DNA from: Streptomyces sp. NBC_00223
GTDB taxonomy: Bacteria; Actinomycetota; Actinomycetes; Streptomycetales; Streptomycetaceae
DNA: 64,000 bases
Direction: 5' to 3'
Assembly (NCBI RefSeq): GCF_036199905.1
Contig: NZ_CP108109.1
Coordinates: 1,674,001-1,738,000, forward strand
Shown: one piece after another, positions 53,240 through 62,500 of the stretch
Numbering within the stretch: the first letter of the stretch is position 1
How the letters are laid out: each line of letters starts with the position of its first letter
Notes under the pieces: generated by a model
Database searches by the model: none
What the model was told of the DNA's origin: nothing
The model's input: the letters and a program-made list of their open reading frames with translations, nothing else
Position numbers and translations under genes: made by a program

Positions 53240-54439
53240 GTGACCACCACCGAATTGCCGACAGACACGCTGGACGTCGACCCGCTGGACGTACAGCCCA
53301 CGCCGCTCGCGCTGCTGCTGCTCGGCCGCGAGTCCGATCCCCGCAGTGAGCGCGGAGTGGACTGCCCGGGCGACCTGCCCGCGCCGTCCGACCCGGACCT
53401 GGTGGAGCGCGCCCGGGCCGCCAAGGCCCGGCTGGGTGACAAGGTCTTCGTCCTGGGCCACCACTACCAGCGCGACGAGGTGATCGAGTTCGCCGACGTC
53501 ACCGGTGACTCCTTCAAGCTCGCCAGGGACGCGGCGGCCAGGCCCGAGGCCGAGTACATCGTCTTCTGCGGTGTCCACTTCATGGCCGAGTCCGCGGACA
53601 TCCTCACCTCCGAGCGGCAGCGCGTGATCCTGCCCGACCTGGCGGCCGGCTGCTCGATGGCCGACATGGCCAGCGCCGAGCAGGTCGCCGAGTGCTGGGA
53701 CGTGCTGGCCGACGCAGGGATCGCCGACGTCACCGTGCCGGTGTCGTACATGAACTCCTCGGCGGACATCAAGGCGTTCACCGGGCGGCACGGCGGCACG
53801 ATCTGCACGTCGTCCAACGCCCAGCGCGCGCTGGAATGGGCCTTCGCCCAGGGCGATAAGGTGCTCTTCCTGCCCGACCAGCACCTCGGGCGCAACACCG
53901 CCGTACGGGACCTGGGGATATCCCTGGAGGACTGTGTCGTCTACAACCCGCACAAGCCGGGCGGCGGGCTGACCCCCGAGCAGCTGCGCGCGGCGAAGAT
54001 GATCCTGTGGCGCGGCCACTGCTCGGTGCACGGCCGCTTCTCGCTGGAGTCGGTCGAGGACGTACGGGCCCGTGTCCCCGGGGTCAATGTGCTGGTGCAC
54101 CCCGAGTGCAAGCACGAGGTGGTCACCGCCGCGGACTACGTCGGCTCGACGGAGTACATCATCAAGCAGCTGGAGGCCGCGCCCGCCGGTTCGGCGTGGG
54201 CGATCGGCACGGAGCTGAACCTCGTACGGCGGCTGGCGAAGGCCCACCCCGACAAGCAGATCGTCTTCCTGGACAAGACCGTCTGCTTCTGCTCGACCAT
54301 GAACCGGATCGACCTGCCGCACCTGGTGTGGACGCTGGAGTCGCTGGCCGACGGCAAGGTGGTCAACCGCATCGAAGTCGACGCGGAGACCGAACACTTC
54401 GCGAAGCTGGCGCTGGAGCAGATGCTGGCGCTGCCGTAG
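53240..54439 (+). CDS. nadA: Quinolinate synthase A
   Basis: Condenses iminoaspartate with dihydroxyacetone phosphate to quinolinate in NAD synthesis, using a 4Fe-4S cluster. 399 aa. Cluster Cys candidates lie in VFCGVHFMAES, HPECKHEVV and KTVCFCSTMN; substrate residues in GHHYQRDEV and PVSYMNSSADIKAF. GTG 53240 is downstream of AAAGG; a 45-residue N-terminal extension is usual in actinobacteria. nadB and nadC are not adjacent here. Confidence 0.94.
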   Translation: MTTTELPTDTLDVDPLDVQPTPLALLLLGRESDPRSERGVDCPGDLPAPSDPDLVERARAAKARLGDKVFVLGHHYQRDEVIEFADVTGDSFKLARDAAARPEAEYIVFCGVHFMAESADILTSERQRVILPDLAAGCSMADMASAEQVAECWDVLADAGIADVTVPVSYMNSSADIKAFTGRHGGTICTSSNAQRALEWAFAQGDKVLFLPDQHLGRNTAVRDLGISLEDCVVYNPHKPGGGLTPEQLRAAKMILWRGHCSVHGRFSLESVEDVRARVPGVNVLVHPECKHEVVTAADYVGSTEYIIKQLEAAPAGSAWAIGTELNLVRRLAKAHPDKQIVFLDKTVCFCSTMNRIDLPHLVWTLESLADGKVVNRIEVDAETEHFAKLALEQMLALP

Positions 54440-54462
54440 CCGCTGTTGGCGCCTTGGCCTTG

Positions 54463-54535
54463 CGGCCCTTCGGCTCTCCGGTCTTTCAGCTCTCCGGCCC
54501 TTCGGCTCTCCGGTCTTTCGGCCCTTCGGCCTTTC
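54463..54535. repeat. Two and a half copies of a 25-bp direct repeat after nadA
   Basis: A 25-bp sequence beginning cggcccttcggctctccgg occurs exactly at 54463-54487 and 54495-54519 (period 32), followed by a partial copy to 54535. It lies in the 141-bp gap between nadA and the GNAT gene. Confidence 0.85.
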
Positions 54536-54580
54536 CGAAGGCGCTGGCGTCGGCCCGGCCGCTGCCGGGAAGATGGACCG

Positions 54581-55495
54581 GTGATCCTTCGACCGGTACG
54601 TGACGACGAAGAGGACGCCGAGGTCGTGCGGCTGATCACGGCCGCCGCCTTCGGCGCCCCGAACCCCCTCACGGTGGAGACGCCCGGCGCGGGGCCCGCG
54701 GCGAAGTCCGTACCGACGCCGGAGGCCGCGCCGACGGCGGAGTTCCTGGCCCGCGAGCACGGCCGTTTCCGGCATCTGGCCCGGACCGACCCGGGGGGCT
54801 GCTGGCTCGCCGAGGACGAGACGGCGGGCCCGGTGGGCGTGGCGCTGTCGACCCGGCGGGAGGGCACCTGGGGGCTGTCGCTGCTGGCCGTGGTGCCCGG
54901 CGCGCAGGGCAAGGGGGTCGGCAAGGCCCTGCTGGCGCGGGCGCTGGTGCACGGGCGGGCCTGTCTGCGCGGCATCATCTGCTGCCCGCGGCATCCGGTG
55001 GCCGCGCGTACCTGCCGCAGGGCCGGTTTCACCCTGCACCCCGCGATGCGGCTGCTGGGGCCGGTCGACCCCACCGGGCTCAAGCCGCTGGACGGCGCCG
55101 TGCACGGGGGGACGGCCAGGCACCGGGACATGATGGACTCGGTGGACCGGCGCACCCGGGGCGGCGCGCACGGCGCCGACCACGAGGAACTGCTGCGCAC
55201 CCACCGGCTGTTCGTGGTGGACGACCTGGCTGGCAGCGGCTACTGCTACGCGGACGACGACGGCGTGGAACTGCTCGCCGCCACCTCCCGCCGGCTGGCC
55301 ACCCGGCTGCTCACGGCGGCGCTGCTGACGATGCCGCAGGGGCGGTCGGTGCGGGTCAGGCATCTGACGGCCGAGCAGGACTGGGCGGTGGACGTGGGGA
55401 TCGCGGCGGGTCTGGCCGTCGTCAACGCGGGCTATGTGTGCTTACGGGGGATGCGGCCGCCGATGCCGTATCTGCCGTCGAGCGATCTGCTGTAA
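54581..55495 (+). CDS. GNAT-family N-acetyltransferase
   Basis: A 304-aa protein with a GNAT fold in the N-terminal half. Strand LSLLAVVPGAQGKGVGKALLARAL near 99-122 carries the acetyl-CoA pyrophosphate loop (Q/R-x-x-G-x-G/A form). The C-terminal half, with VDDLAGSGYCYADDDGVELLAAT, looks like a second, degenerate GNAT domain. GTG 54581 begins with the expected LRPVRDDEED; the upstream frame is repeat-derived. Substrate unknown. Confidence 0.82.
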   Translation: MILRPVRDDEEDAEVVRLITAAAFGAPNPLTVETPGAGPAAKSVPTPEAAPTAEFLAREHGRFRHLARTDPGGCWLAEDETAGPVGVALSTRREGTWGLSLLAVVPGAQGKGVGKALLARALVHGRACLRGIICCPRHPVAARTCRRAGFTLHPAMRLLGPVDPTGLKPLDGAVHGGTARHRDMMDSVDRRTRGGAHGADHEELLRTHRLFVVDDLAGSGYCYADDDGVELLAATSRRLATRLLTAALLTMPQGRSVRVRHLTAEQDWAVDVGIAAGLAVVNAGYVCLRGMRPPMPYLPSSDLL

Positions 55496-55571
55496 GGGGT
55501 GCCGTCCCAGAGCGGCGGTCCTTACCCGGTAAGGGGCTCCCGCCTGGCACGGCGGTCCTTACCCCGGCCCT

Positions 55572-56429
55572 TCACGCCGTCCGCCCGCCCGCCGCCGGCC
55601 GCCAGGTGTGGACGGGGGCGAAGTCCAGCAGTTCGTGGCAGCGGCGCAGCGAGAAGGGCACCGCGAAGCCGTCGACCGGCTCGGTGAGCCGGGCGGTCGG
55701 GTGGTAGCGCCGCAGAAGTTCCGCGGTCGGTTCGAGCGCGGTGGTGTCCGGCGCGGCGACGTTGATCACCGGATGGCCGTCGATCCCGGCGGTCAGCGCC
55801 GCGCCGATCGCGCGGGCCGCGTCGCGGCTGTCCAGCCAGCCCCACAGCGAGCCCGAGTCGTAGCCCGGGTCCTCGTGCACCCGGGCGATGTGGCGGCTGA
55901 GCCGTTCCCCCGTGCCGAGGAAGGGGAAGCGCAGCGAGACCACGGTCGTGCCGTAGCGGCGGCTGACGGCGGCGGCGACGGTCTCGCCGAGGTACTTCGA
56001 CAGCCCGTACACGTCGTCGCCGACGAAGGGGTGCTCCTCGGTGACCGGGACGGTCCGCGGGGACACGCCGTGCCGGGAGAAGGCGAAGCCGTTGGCGGAC
56101 AGGCTGGAGATGTTGACGACCCGCCCGATCCCGGCCCGGCCCGCGGCGTCCAGCACGAGGTACGCGCCCTGGATGTTGCTGCCGAACACCTCGTGCTCGG
56201 GTGCCACGTATGGCGAGGGCAGGGCGGCGGCGTGCACGACCGCGTCCACACCGTCGAGCGCGGGGGCCAGCAGCTCGCGGTCGAGGAGTTCACCGGTCAG
56301 CACCTCGTCGGCGACGGCGGGGTCGAGCGGCGTACGGTCGTGCGCCCGTACGCTCCAGCCCGCGCCGCCCAGGTGCGCGACGATCTCGCGGCCCAGAGTG
56401 CCGCCCGCCCCGGTGACCAGGACCTTCAC
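55572..56429 (-). CDS. NAD(P)-dependent epimerase/dehydrogenase (extended SDR)
   Basis: A 285-aa Rossmann enzyme with nucleotide motif VTGAGGTLGREI at 5-16, ISSLSANG near 117 and the catalytic Tyr-Lys pair in DVYGLSKYLGE near 145. Size and context fit uronate dehydrogenase or a sugar epimerase. GTG 56429 has AGGAAG at 7 nt. It is divergent from a mannonate-dehydratase-like gene, so a shared sugar-acid pathway is plausible but unproven. Confidence 0.84.
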   Translation of the reverse strand: MKVLVTGAGGTLGREIVAHLGGAGWSVRAHDRTPLDPAVADEVLTGELLDRELLAPALDGVDAVVHAAALPSPYVAPEHEVFGSNIQGAYLVLDAAGRAGIGRVVNISSLSANGFAFSRHGVSPRTVPVTEEHPFVGDDVYGLSKYLGETVAAAVSRRYGTTVVSLRFPFLGTGERLSRHIARVHEDPGYDSGSLWGWLDSRDAARAIGAALTAGIDGHPVINVAAPDTTALEPTAELLRRYHPTARLTEPVDGFAVPFSLRRCHELLDFAPVHTWRPAAGGRTA

Positions 56430-56572
56430 GGTGCACTTCCTCTCGGCGCGGCGAGGGCGCCACGGTGGGCCGGCCGGAACCACGGGCCGGGCACGGCGGT
56501 ACGAGGCGGGGGGTGCGGGAAATTTAACATGCCCCTAGCATCGAGTCCCGTCCGACGAACGGGAGAACTTCC

Positions 56573-57886
56573 ATGACCACCGGTTCCGACCCCACCAGCC
56601 CGGGTCCCGACCGCCTGCTCGACGCCTCGGGCGCGCTGCCGCAGGCCACCCCGCCCTGGGCGCCGCGCGACGGGCTGCGGGTCACCGCCGTGCGCGCGAT
56701 CGTCACCGCGCCCGAGGGGCTGCCCCTGGTCGTCGTACGCGTCGACACCTCGGAGCCCGGGCTCTACGGCCTCGGGTGCGCCACCTTCACCCAGCGGTAC
56801 GCGGCCGTCGTCGCCGCCGTCGAGGAGCACGTCGGGCCGCTGGTCGTCGGACGGCACCCGGCGGACATCGAGGACATCACCCGGATGGTGCACTACTCGT
56901 CGTACTGGCGGGCCGGGCCGGTGCTCAACAACGCGCTGTCCGGCGTCGACCAGGCGCTGTGGGACATCGCGGGCAAGCGGGCCGGGATGCCGGTGTACGA
57001 ACTGCTCGGCGGGCGCAGCCGGGCCGCCGTCGAGGTGTACACGCACGCGGCCGGCGGCACGGTGGACGAGACACTGGACGAGGCCGAGGCGCTGCTCGCC
57101 CAGGGCTACCGGCACATCCGCCTCCAGGTCGGCGGACCCGGCCTGGGCACGTACGGGGCTCCGGGCACCCGCGGCGGCTATCCGCGCTCGCCGCACCCGG
57201 ACGGGTGGGACGTGGCGGCGTATCTGCGGGCCACACCCCGGCTGTTCGAGGCGGCGCGGGAGCGGCTGGGCGAGGAGGTCAGCCTGATGCACGACGTGCA
57301 CAGCCGGCTGACGCCCAAGCAGGCGGTGGTGCTGGCCCGCGCGCTGGAGCCGTACGGGCTGTCGTTCCTGGAGGACGTGATCGCGCCCGAGCACTACGAC
57401 CGGCTGCCGGAGGTACGGGCCGCCTCCCCGGTGCCGATCGCCGTGGGCGAGCAGATCGGCAGCGTGACGGACGCGATGCGGCTGATCCGGGACGGCGGGA
57501 TCGATCTGCTGCGGCTGCACACGTCGGCGGTGGGCGGGCTCACCCCGACCCGCAAGCTGGTGGCGCTGGCCGAACTGGTGGGTGTGCGGACGGCGTTCCA
57601 CTCCCCTGGTGACATCACGCCGGTCGGTGTGGCGGCGAATCTGGCGGTCGACATCTCGACCCCGGCCTTCGGCTACCAGGAGTCGCACACGTACAACGAG
57701 GCGACGCACGAGGTGTTCCCGGGGACGCCGGTGGTGCGGGAGGGCCACCTGTATCCGTCGGACGCGCCGGGGTGGGGGGTCGACCTGGACGAGGCCGCGG
57801 CGGCGCGGTACGCCCCCACGAAGTTCCTCCACGAGCGGTGGGCGGTGGGCGTCCGCCACCCCGACGGCGGGCTCAACGCGCCCTAG
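56573..57886 (+). CDS. Enolase-superfamily sugar-acid dehydratase (ManD/RspA group)
   Basis: A 437-aa member of the mannonate dehydratase subgroup. Metal ligands are Asp in MHDVHSR near 240, Glu in FLEDVIAPE near 267 and Glu in AVGEQIGS near 292. The catalytic His sits two residues after the first Asp (DVH), a feature of ManD, and FHSPGDITPVG near 345 matches the family. The N-terminal capping domain has LNNALSGVDQALWDIAGK. The first 30 residues are extra. It could dehydrate D-mannonate or D-gluconate, or be a low-activity RspA-type protein. Confidence 0.85.
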   Translation: MTTGSDPTSPGPDRLLDASGALPQATPPWAPRDGLRVTAVRAIVTAPEGLPLVVVRVDTSEPGLYGLGCATFTQRYAAVVAAVEEHVGPLVVGRHPADIEDITRMVHYSSYWRAGPVLNNALSGVDQALWDIAGKRAGMPVYELLGGRSRAAVEVYTHAAGGTVDETLDEAEALLAQGYRHIRLQVGGPGLGTYGAPGTRGGYPRSPHPDGWDVAAYLRATPRLFEAARERLGEEVSLMHDVHSRLTPKQAVVLARALEPYGLSFLEDVIAPEHYDRLPEVRAASPVPIAVGEQIGSVTDAMRLIRDGGIDLLRLHTSAVGGLTPTRKLVALAELVGVRTAFHSPGDITPVGVAANLAVDISTPAFGYQESHTYNEATHEVFPGTPVVREGHLYPSDAPGWGVDLDEAAAARYAPTKFLHERWAVGVRHPDGGLNAP

Positions 57887-57920
57887 TGCTGCCGGAGTCG
57901 GGCCGGTCGGCCGTTCGCGG

Positions 57921-58892
57921 TCAGACGGGGACGGGGACCTGGCGGCAGTCCTTGGGCGGGGCGCCGTACGCGGAGTGGAAGGCCCGGGTGAAGGTGGCGT
58001 GGTCCTTGAAACCCCAGCGGGCGGCGATCCGGTGGATGGGTACGTCGCGCTGCACGGGGTCGGCGAGGTCACGGCGGGCGTGTTCGAGGCGCTGTTGGCG
58101 GATCCAGGCCGCGAGGGTGACCTCGCGGGTCCGGAACAGGCGGTGCAGATAGCTGACCGAGATGTGGTGGGCGGCGGCGACGGTCTCCGGTGACAGTTCC
58201 GGGTCGTGCAGGTGCTGCCGTACGAACGTCTCGACGCGCAGCAGCAGGGTGCGCTGCTGCGACTCCTCCGGCACGGCGCTGTCGGCGTCGAGGTGGTGGG
58301 CGACGACGGCGGTCAGCAGGTCGTGCGCGAGCGCGCCCAGCCGGGGCAGGTCGCCGGTCCGGTAGGCGGTGGAGTCGGTGGTCATCTCCGCCAGGAACCG
58401 GGTCAGCAGGGCCCCGAACCCCGTCCGCCCGGACAGCGGCGTGGCGAGCAACCGCGCCAGGCCGTGGCCCGACAGCCCCAGCGTCGCCCGGGGCAGATGG
58501 GCGCGCACCAGCGTCGCCGTCTCACCGCCCGGGACGATCCGCAGCCGGAAGGGCCGCGAGCTGTCGTACAGCGCGAACTCCTGCGGGTTCAGCACCGCGT
58601 CGCGGCGGGACTGACTCACGACGACGTTTCCGTCCAGGGAGAGCATGACCGAGAGCAGTTCCGGGTCGGCCTGGCGGATCAGCTTCGGTGTGCGCAGCAC
58701 GTCGAAGGTCGACACCGTCAACTCCACGACGTTCACGGCCGCGAGGTCCAGCATGCGTATGGTCGCCCGCAGGTCCTCGGAGGTGTCGCTGACCGGACGC
58801 ATGGGGTGCGCGCTGTTGACCCAGAGGTCGCTGAGGCGGCTCAGCCGCTCCTCCGGCGGCAGGTCCTCGCTCCGGAACAGCGTCTGGATCAT
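57921..58892 (-). CDS. AraC-family transcriptional regulator
   Basis: A 323-aa regulator. An N-terminal AraC-binding-like sensor domain (about 1-195) is followed by two HTH motifs: LSPETVAAAHHISVSYLHRLFR near 232 and VPIHRIAARWGFKDHATFTRAFHSAYG near 283. ATG 58892 has AAGGGGG at 8 nt; a GTG nine bases earlier overlaps that site. Convergent with the enolase-superfamily gene and may control it and the SDR gene. An 8-bp inverted repeat (GTCGCACC/GGTGCGAC, 58895-58930) spans its ribosome-site region. Confidence 0.87.
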   Translation of the reverse strand: MIQTLFRSEDLPPEERLSRLSDLWVNSAHPMRPVSDTSEDLRATIRMLDLAAVNVVELTVSTFDVLRTPKLIRQADPELLSVMLSLDGNVVVSQSRRDAVLNPQEFALYDSSRPFRLRIVPGGETATLVRAHLPRATLGLSGHGLARLLATPLSGRTGFGALLTRFLAEMTTDSTAYRTGDLPRLGALAHDLLTAVVAHHLDADSAVPEESQQRTLLLRVETFVRQHLHDPELSPETVAAAHHISVSYLHRLFRTREVTLAAWIRQQRLEHARRDLADPVQRDVPIHRIAARWGFKDHATFTRAFHSAYGAPPKDCRQVPVPV

Positions 58893-59298
58893 TCGTCGCA
58901 CCCCCTTGGCGCGACTTTAACCGGTGCGACCGGCGCGGGGCTTACGGAGCCGGGCGGTCCCTCTCGCTTCCGGCCACCGGCGGCCGGGTAGTCACCCGCG
59001 GGCGACGGGATGGTTGAGCGGTGGACGGCCGCGGGATCGCGCGGCGGGCGTTGGGCGAGTGTTCGGCGGGCGTTCGGTGGGCGTTCGACGAGGGGAGGCA
59101 GGCGGAGGGCGGCGATCCGCAGTGAGTTTGAGCCAATATCGGTGGAAACGTACCGTTCGGCGCGAGGGGCTGCGAACGTAGCTGCGTTCTCGGTCCTGTT
59201 GTCGTGGTCGGTAGGGGTGTGTCCCGCCGGCCTTTCGTATGTACGTGCGCGACCTGCCCTTGTCTCAACGCCCGCCCCAGCAGAGGAGACCGCCCCCC
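58893..59298. other. Divergent spacer, AraC regulator/methyltransferase
   Basis: 406 bp without a supported gene. It holds short direct repeats of ggcgggcgttcg near 59040-59090, and a less GC-rich stretch at 59120-59290 that probably carries the methyltransferase promoter. No clear -10/-35 pair stands out. Confidence 0.4.
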
Positions 59299-60168
59299 AT
59301 GAACACGCATGCCTCTTCCACGGAGCAGAAACAGAAGCAGAAGCGGAAGCCGACGGAAGCGCAGACGGCGGAAGGCCGGTGCGAGTGGACGCAGGACCGT
59401 TACAGCGAGGGGATGTTCAGCCACGCGATCGGCAGCGAGCAGCAGCGGCTCGACCTTCTGCAGTCCGTGCTGGACGGGCCGACCCGCGCCCGCTTACAGG
59501 CGCTCGGCCTCAAGCCGGGCGACGAGGTGCTCGAAGTCGGCGGCGGCCGGGGGTCGGTGGCCCGGTGGCTGGCCGGGCAGGGCGCGCGGGTGACCGTGAC
59601 CGACCTGGACACCACGTATCTCGACGACCTGGCCGAGCAGGGCATACGGGTGCTGCGGCACAACATGTACACCGAGGACTTCCCGGCCGGGTCGTTCGAC
59701 TTCATCCACGCCCGGTACGTGGTGGTCCATCTGCCCGATCCGGACCGGGCCATCGCGCGGCTCGTACAGTGGCTGCGGCCCGGCGGCGTACTGCTGGTGG
59801 AGGAGCCCGCGTCCTTCTCGGTCATGGACTCCCCGCACCCGGCCTACCGCACGGTGATGCACGCCTTCCGCACCCACCTCGAACGGTCGGTGGGTACGGA
59901 CACGGTGTGGGCCAGGACGCTGCCGGTGCCGTTGCAGCGGGCGGGGCTCGGTGACGTCGGGTTCGACGCGCGCGTTCAGCTGATCCACGGCGGTGACAAC
60001 GAGGCGCAGTGGTGGCAGCTGTGTCTGGAGCAGTCGCGCCCGGCGATGGTGGCGGCGGGGCTGGCGGCGGACGCGGACTTCGAGGCGGCGTACCGGGAGT
60101 TGGCGGCGCCCAGCTTCCACGACCTGTCGCTGACGGTGGTGACGGCGTGGGGGCGTAAGGAGGCGTGA
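59299..60168 (+). CDS. Class I SAM-dependent methyltransferase
   Basis: A 289-aa methyltransferase. Motif I is VLEVGGGRGSVARWL near 77-91, the acidic ribose-binding residue lies in VTVTDLDTTYL, and motif post-II is FDFIHARYVVVHLPD near 135. The first 25 residues are Lys/Gln-rich and likely disordered. It resembles small-molecule C/O/N-methyltransferases of secondary metabolism. ATG 59299 has AGAGGA about 10 nt upstream. No biosynthetic partner is adjacent. Confidence 0.84.
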   Translation: MNTHASSTEQKQKQKRKPTEAQTAEGRCEWTQDRYSEGMFSHAIGSEQQRLDLLQSVLDGPTRARLQALGLKPGDEVLEVGGGRGSVARWLAGQGARVTVTDLDTTYLDDLAEQGIRVLRHNMYTEDFPAGSFDFIHARYVVVHLPDPDRAIARLVQWLRPGGVLLVEEPASFSVMDSPHPAYRTVMHAFRTHLERSVGTDTVWARTLPVPLQRAGLGDVGFDARVQLIHGGDNEAQWWQLCLEQSRPAMVAAGLAADADFEAAYRELAAPSFHDLSLTVVTAWGRKEA

Positions 60169-60281
60169 CGGGGGCCTCGGGCCGGCTGCTCGCGGGGGCG
60201 GGGTGGCCGGCTCGGGGCTCGGCTCGTTGCACGGCTCGCTGTAGGGCTCGTTGCACGGCCGGCCGGGGGCGGGGGCGCGTC

Positions 60282-60311
60282 GCGGATCGTACGGTCATAC
60301 GTACGATCCGC
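60282..60311. terminator. Bidirectional hairpin terminator between convergent genes
   Basis: Perfect 12-bp stem GCGGATCGTACG / CGTACGATCCGC with a 6-nt loop, between the methyltransferase and EF-hand genes. A 15-bp direct repeat (ggctcgttgcacggc) lies upstream near 60220 and 60245. Confidence 0.72.
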
Positions 60312-60374
60312 CGCTCCCGTCCCCGGCCCTCTCGCGTGTCGTGGGTCGGGCGTCGGGCGTCGTGTGCGGCCCGG

Positions 60375-60908
60375 TCAGACCGCCGGGATCGCGACCAGGT
60401 GATCGCCCGCGATGCCTGCCTTGTCGGGGTGGTAGAACTCCTTGATGGCGGCGACCCAGATCGGCACGGTGATCCGATCGGAATCCGTCGGCCCGAAAAC
60501 GTCGAAGAGGGCGTGGATGTTGGGGAGGGCGAATCCGATGGCCGTCATGAGGGCGACGAATACCGGGCGTTCGACCAGTCCGTCACCGTCCGGGTCCCCC
60601 AATGCGGCGAGCGATTCGGCGAATTGGGCGATGGCCGCGTCGAAGCGCTCGGGGGCGAGGACGCAGGCGGTGTACTCGTCGAAGCTGATCCGGCCGTCGT
60701 GGTTGGCGTCCAGCTCGGTGACCAGCGTCGTCCAGTACTTCTGGAACGCGGCCAGCATCGCGTTCCGCGCGAGGCCGTCGGCGCCGGGCACGGCCTGGAC
60801 GACGCGCTGGCTCATGAGGTCGAAATCGTCGGCCTCCAGAAATCCACTGCCGTCGACGTCGAACAGATTGAACACCAGCTTGACTCGGTTGATTGCTTCC
60901 GTCCGCAT
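60375..60908 (-). CDS. EF-hand calcium-binding protein (calerythrin-like)
   Basis: A 177-aa cytosolic calcium sensor or buffer. Three canonical loops are DVDGSGFLEADD (17-28), DANHDGRISFDE (67-78) and DPDGDGLVERPV (105-116). A fourth loop at about 136-147 (DVFGPTDSDRIT) is altered at the +3 and +5 ligands. Four EF-hands in this length match calerythrin/sarcoplasmic-type proteins of actinomycetes. No target protein is evident nearby. The 5' flank (60909-61139) has no supported gene. Confidence 0.88.
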   Translation of the reverse strand: MRTEAINRVKLVFNLFDVDGSGFLEADDFDLMSQRVVQAVPGADGLARNAMLAAFQKYWTTLVTELDANHDGRISFDEYTACVLAPERFDAAIAQFAESLAALGDPDGDGLVERPVFVALMTAIGFALPNIHALFDVFGPTDSDRITVPIWVAAIKEFYHPDKAGIAGDHLVAIPAV

Positions 60909-61139
60909 CGTGCCTCACCTTTCGCCGGTTTATGGCTGGGCTACGATTTGAGCAGCCATTTTCACTATGGGAGGGTAGCGGTCAGTACGTCCGCCAAAAT
61001 GATGAGCGTTCATCACAAAGGGTGAATCGGCCGCTCTCACGTACGAGTTGCCCTCGCGGCGCGCGGTGGCACTTGCGCCGCCCTGGCGCTGTTCGGGTCC
61101 GGAACGGCCGCAGCCGAGGAGGTCCGGCGGCTGGGGCCG

Positions 61140-61575
61140 AGGAGGGCCGGCGGGTGTGCGGGGCCGGATGCGGTCGACGCGGAAGGCACGCCAGTCCTCG
61201 CGGCGGGCGTCATCGGCCGAGGGGCTTGGGCCCTGGGCGTAGTCGAAGCGCAGTTCCTCGCGAGTATGGATGGTGCGGCCCAGGTCGATCAGGACTTGGG
61301 CGTCGACCTGGGGGGTGTGGCCGACCTGGGGAGTGTCGTCGGCCGCCGCGGGCGGTTGGACGGCGGTGATGCGCAACAGGTCGATGCGGTGGCGCAGGCG
61401 GGGCGGCATGATCTGGCGGAGGGTGGCCAGCGCGCGGGAAGCGTCTTCGGCGATGGTGGCGCCGGTGGCCGCGGACTGTAGCGCGACGGCCAGGGCGACG
61501 GCCTGCCCGTCGTCGAACAGCATGGGCGGCAGGTGAGTGCCGGCCTCCAGGCGGTAGCCGCCGGGCGGACGTTTT
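61140..61575 (-). pseudogene. Remnant of a YafY/WYL-type transcriptional regulator
   Basis: One frame encodes recognisable pieces of a WYL-domain regulator: PPGGYRLEAGTHLPPMLFDD, then VALQSAATGATI, HIDLLRIT-like and LIDLGRTIHTREELRFDYAQG, then DWRAFRVDRIRP. The N-terminal winged HTH is missing. The central WYL stretch between FDYAQG and DWRAFRVDR is deleted. No start codon or ribosome site fits. Such regulators often sit beside PhnB-like VOC genes in Streptomyces, as here, supporting decay of a once intact pair. Confidence 0.72.
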
Positions 61576-61740
61576 ATGCATGACACCCATACTGCCTGGA
61601 GTACCGGACACAACCTGTCCTCTACCCCTGCCATCGTGGCATACGAGCCGTTCGGGAGGCATCGCCCCTGGTCACGGCAGCGCCGCTCGGCATCGACGGC
61701 CGACGGCGCACTTCTGTCACATCGAGGCAAGGAGCAGGTC

Positions 61741-62163
61741 ATGTCCGTCACGACCACCACTCACCTGAACCTCCGGGGCACCGCGCGTGAGGCGCTTGAC
61801 TTCTACCAGTCCGTCTTCGGCGGACGTACCGTCGCGGTCACCTACAAGGACGCGGGCGCCGTGCGGAACGAGAGCGAGGCGGACTGGGTGATGTGGGGCG
61901 AGGTGGCCGGCGACAACGGCTTCCACGTCATGGCCTACGACGTCCCCTCGCAACTGCCCTGGAACCAGGGCGACAACTCGTTCTTCGTCTCCGTGCGTGG
62001 CGACGACGCCGAGGAGATCAGCGCCCTGTGGGGAAAGCTCGCCGAGGGCTCGACCGTCGTGAGTCCGCTGGAGCCCGCGCAGTGGGCGCCGTTGTACGGC
62101 ATGCTCACCGACCGTTTCGGCGTCACCTGGGTCCTGGACGTCACCGCTCCGTACAACGGCTGA
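61741..62163 (+). CDS. VOC-superfamily PhnB/glyoxalase-like protein
   Basis: A 140-aa protein of the PhnB-like (3-demethylubiquinone-9 methyltransferase-like) VOC group. Segments LNLRGTAREALDFYQSVFGG, DNSFFVSVRGDDAEEISALW and PLYGMLTDRFGVTWVLDV are typical. ATG 61741 has an AGGAG about 7 nt upstream. Substrate unknown. The neighbouring leftward pseudogene is probably its former regulator. Confidence 0.88.
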   Translation: MSVTTTTHLNLRGTAREALDFYQSVFGGRTVAVTYKDAGAVRNESEADWVMWGEVAGDNGFHVMAYDVPSQLPWNQGDNSFFVSVRGDDAEEISALWGKLAEGSTVVSPLEPAQWAPLYGMLTDRFGVTWVLDVTAPYNG

Positions 62164-62433
62164 ACCACCTGACCTGACGTGCCTGCGCCGTCTGGGCCGC
62201 CGCATCCACACGGGCGGCGCGGACGCCGCGGGCACCGGACACGTGGAGCAGCGGAAGGCGAGCGCACGCTCGACGCGGTCGAGCAACTGCTCGCCGGCGC
62301 CCACCCTCGCCCTCGGCGACGGGCAGGGAAACTCGATGATCACGGAATGTATCGATCCGCCCTCTCTGCCCCCGCTATCCGCAACAGCCTGTCACGCGTC
62401 GAGTGCCGCACATACCCAATATTTGAGTTGTCC
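62164..62433. other. Intergenic region with possible gene debris
   Basis: No complete gene. Fragments in different frames (for example ERTLDAVEQLLAGA-like coding near 62250-62310) suggest a decayed ORF, but I cannot name it. The right part is less GC-rich and leads into the promoter at 62434-62462. Confidence 0.35.
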
Positions 62434-62462
62434 TTGACACGCGCATTACTCATGGCCAGGAT
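62434..62462 (+). promoter_or_regulatory. Predicted promoter of the large secreted protein gene
   Basis: TTGACA (62434-62439) and CAGGAT (62457-62462) with 17-bp spacing, close to the vegetative consensus. The start point would be near 62469, giving a leader of about 15-30 nt. Confidence 0.6.
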
Positions 62463-62500
62463 TCCGCTGCTCACTGTGGGCGATGGGGTGTGGGGGGAAC

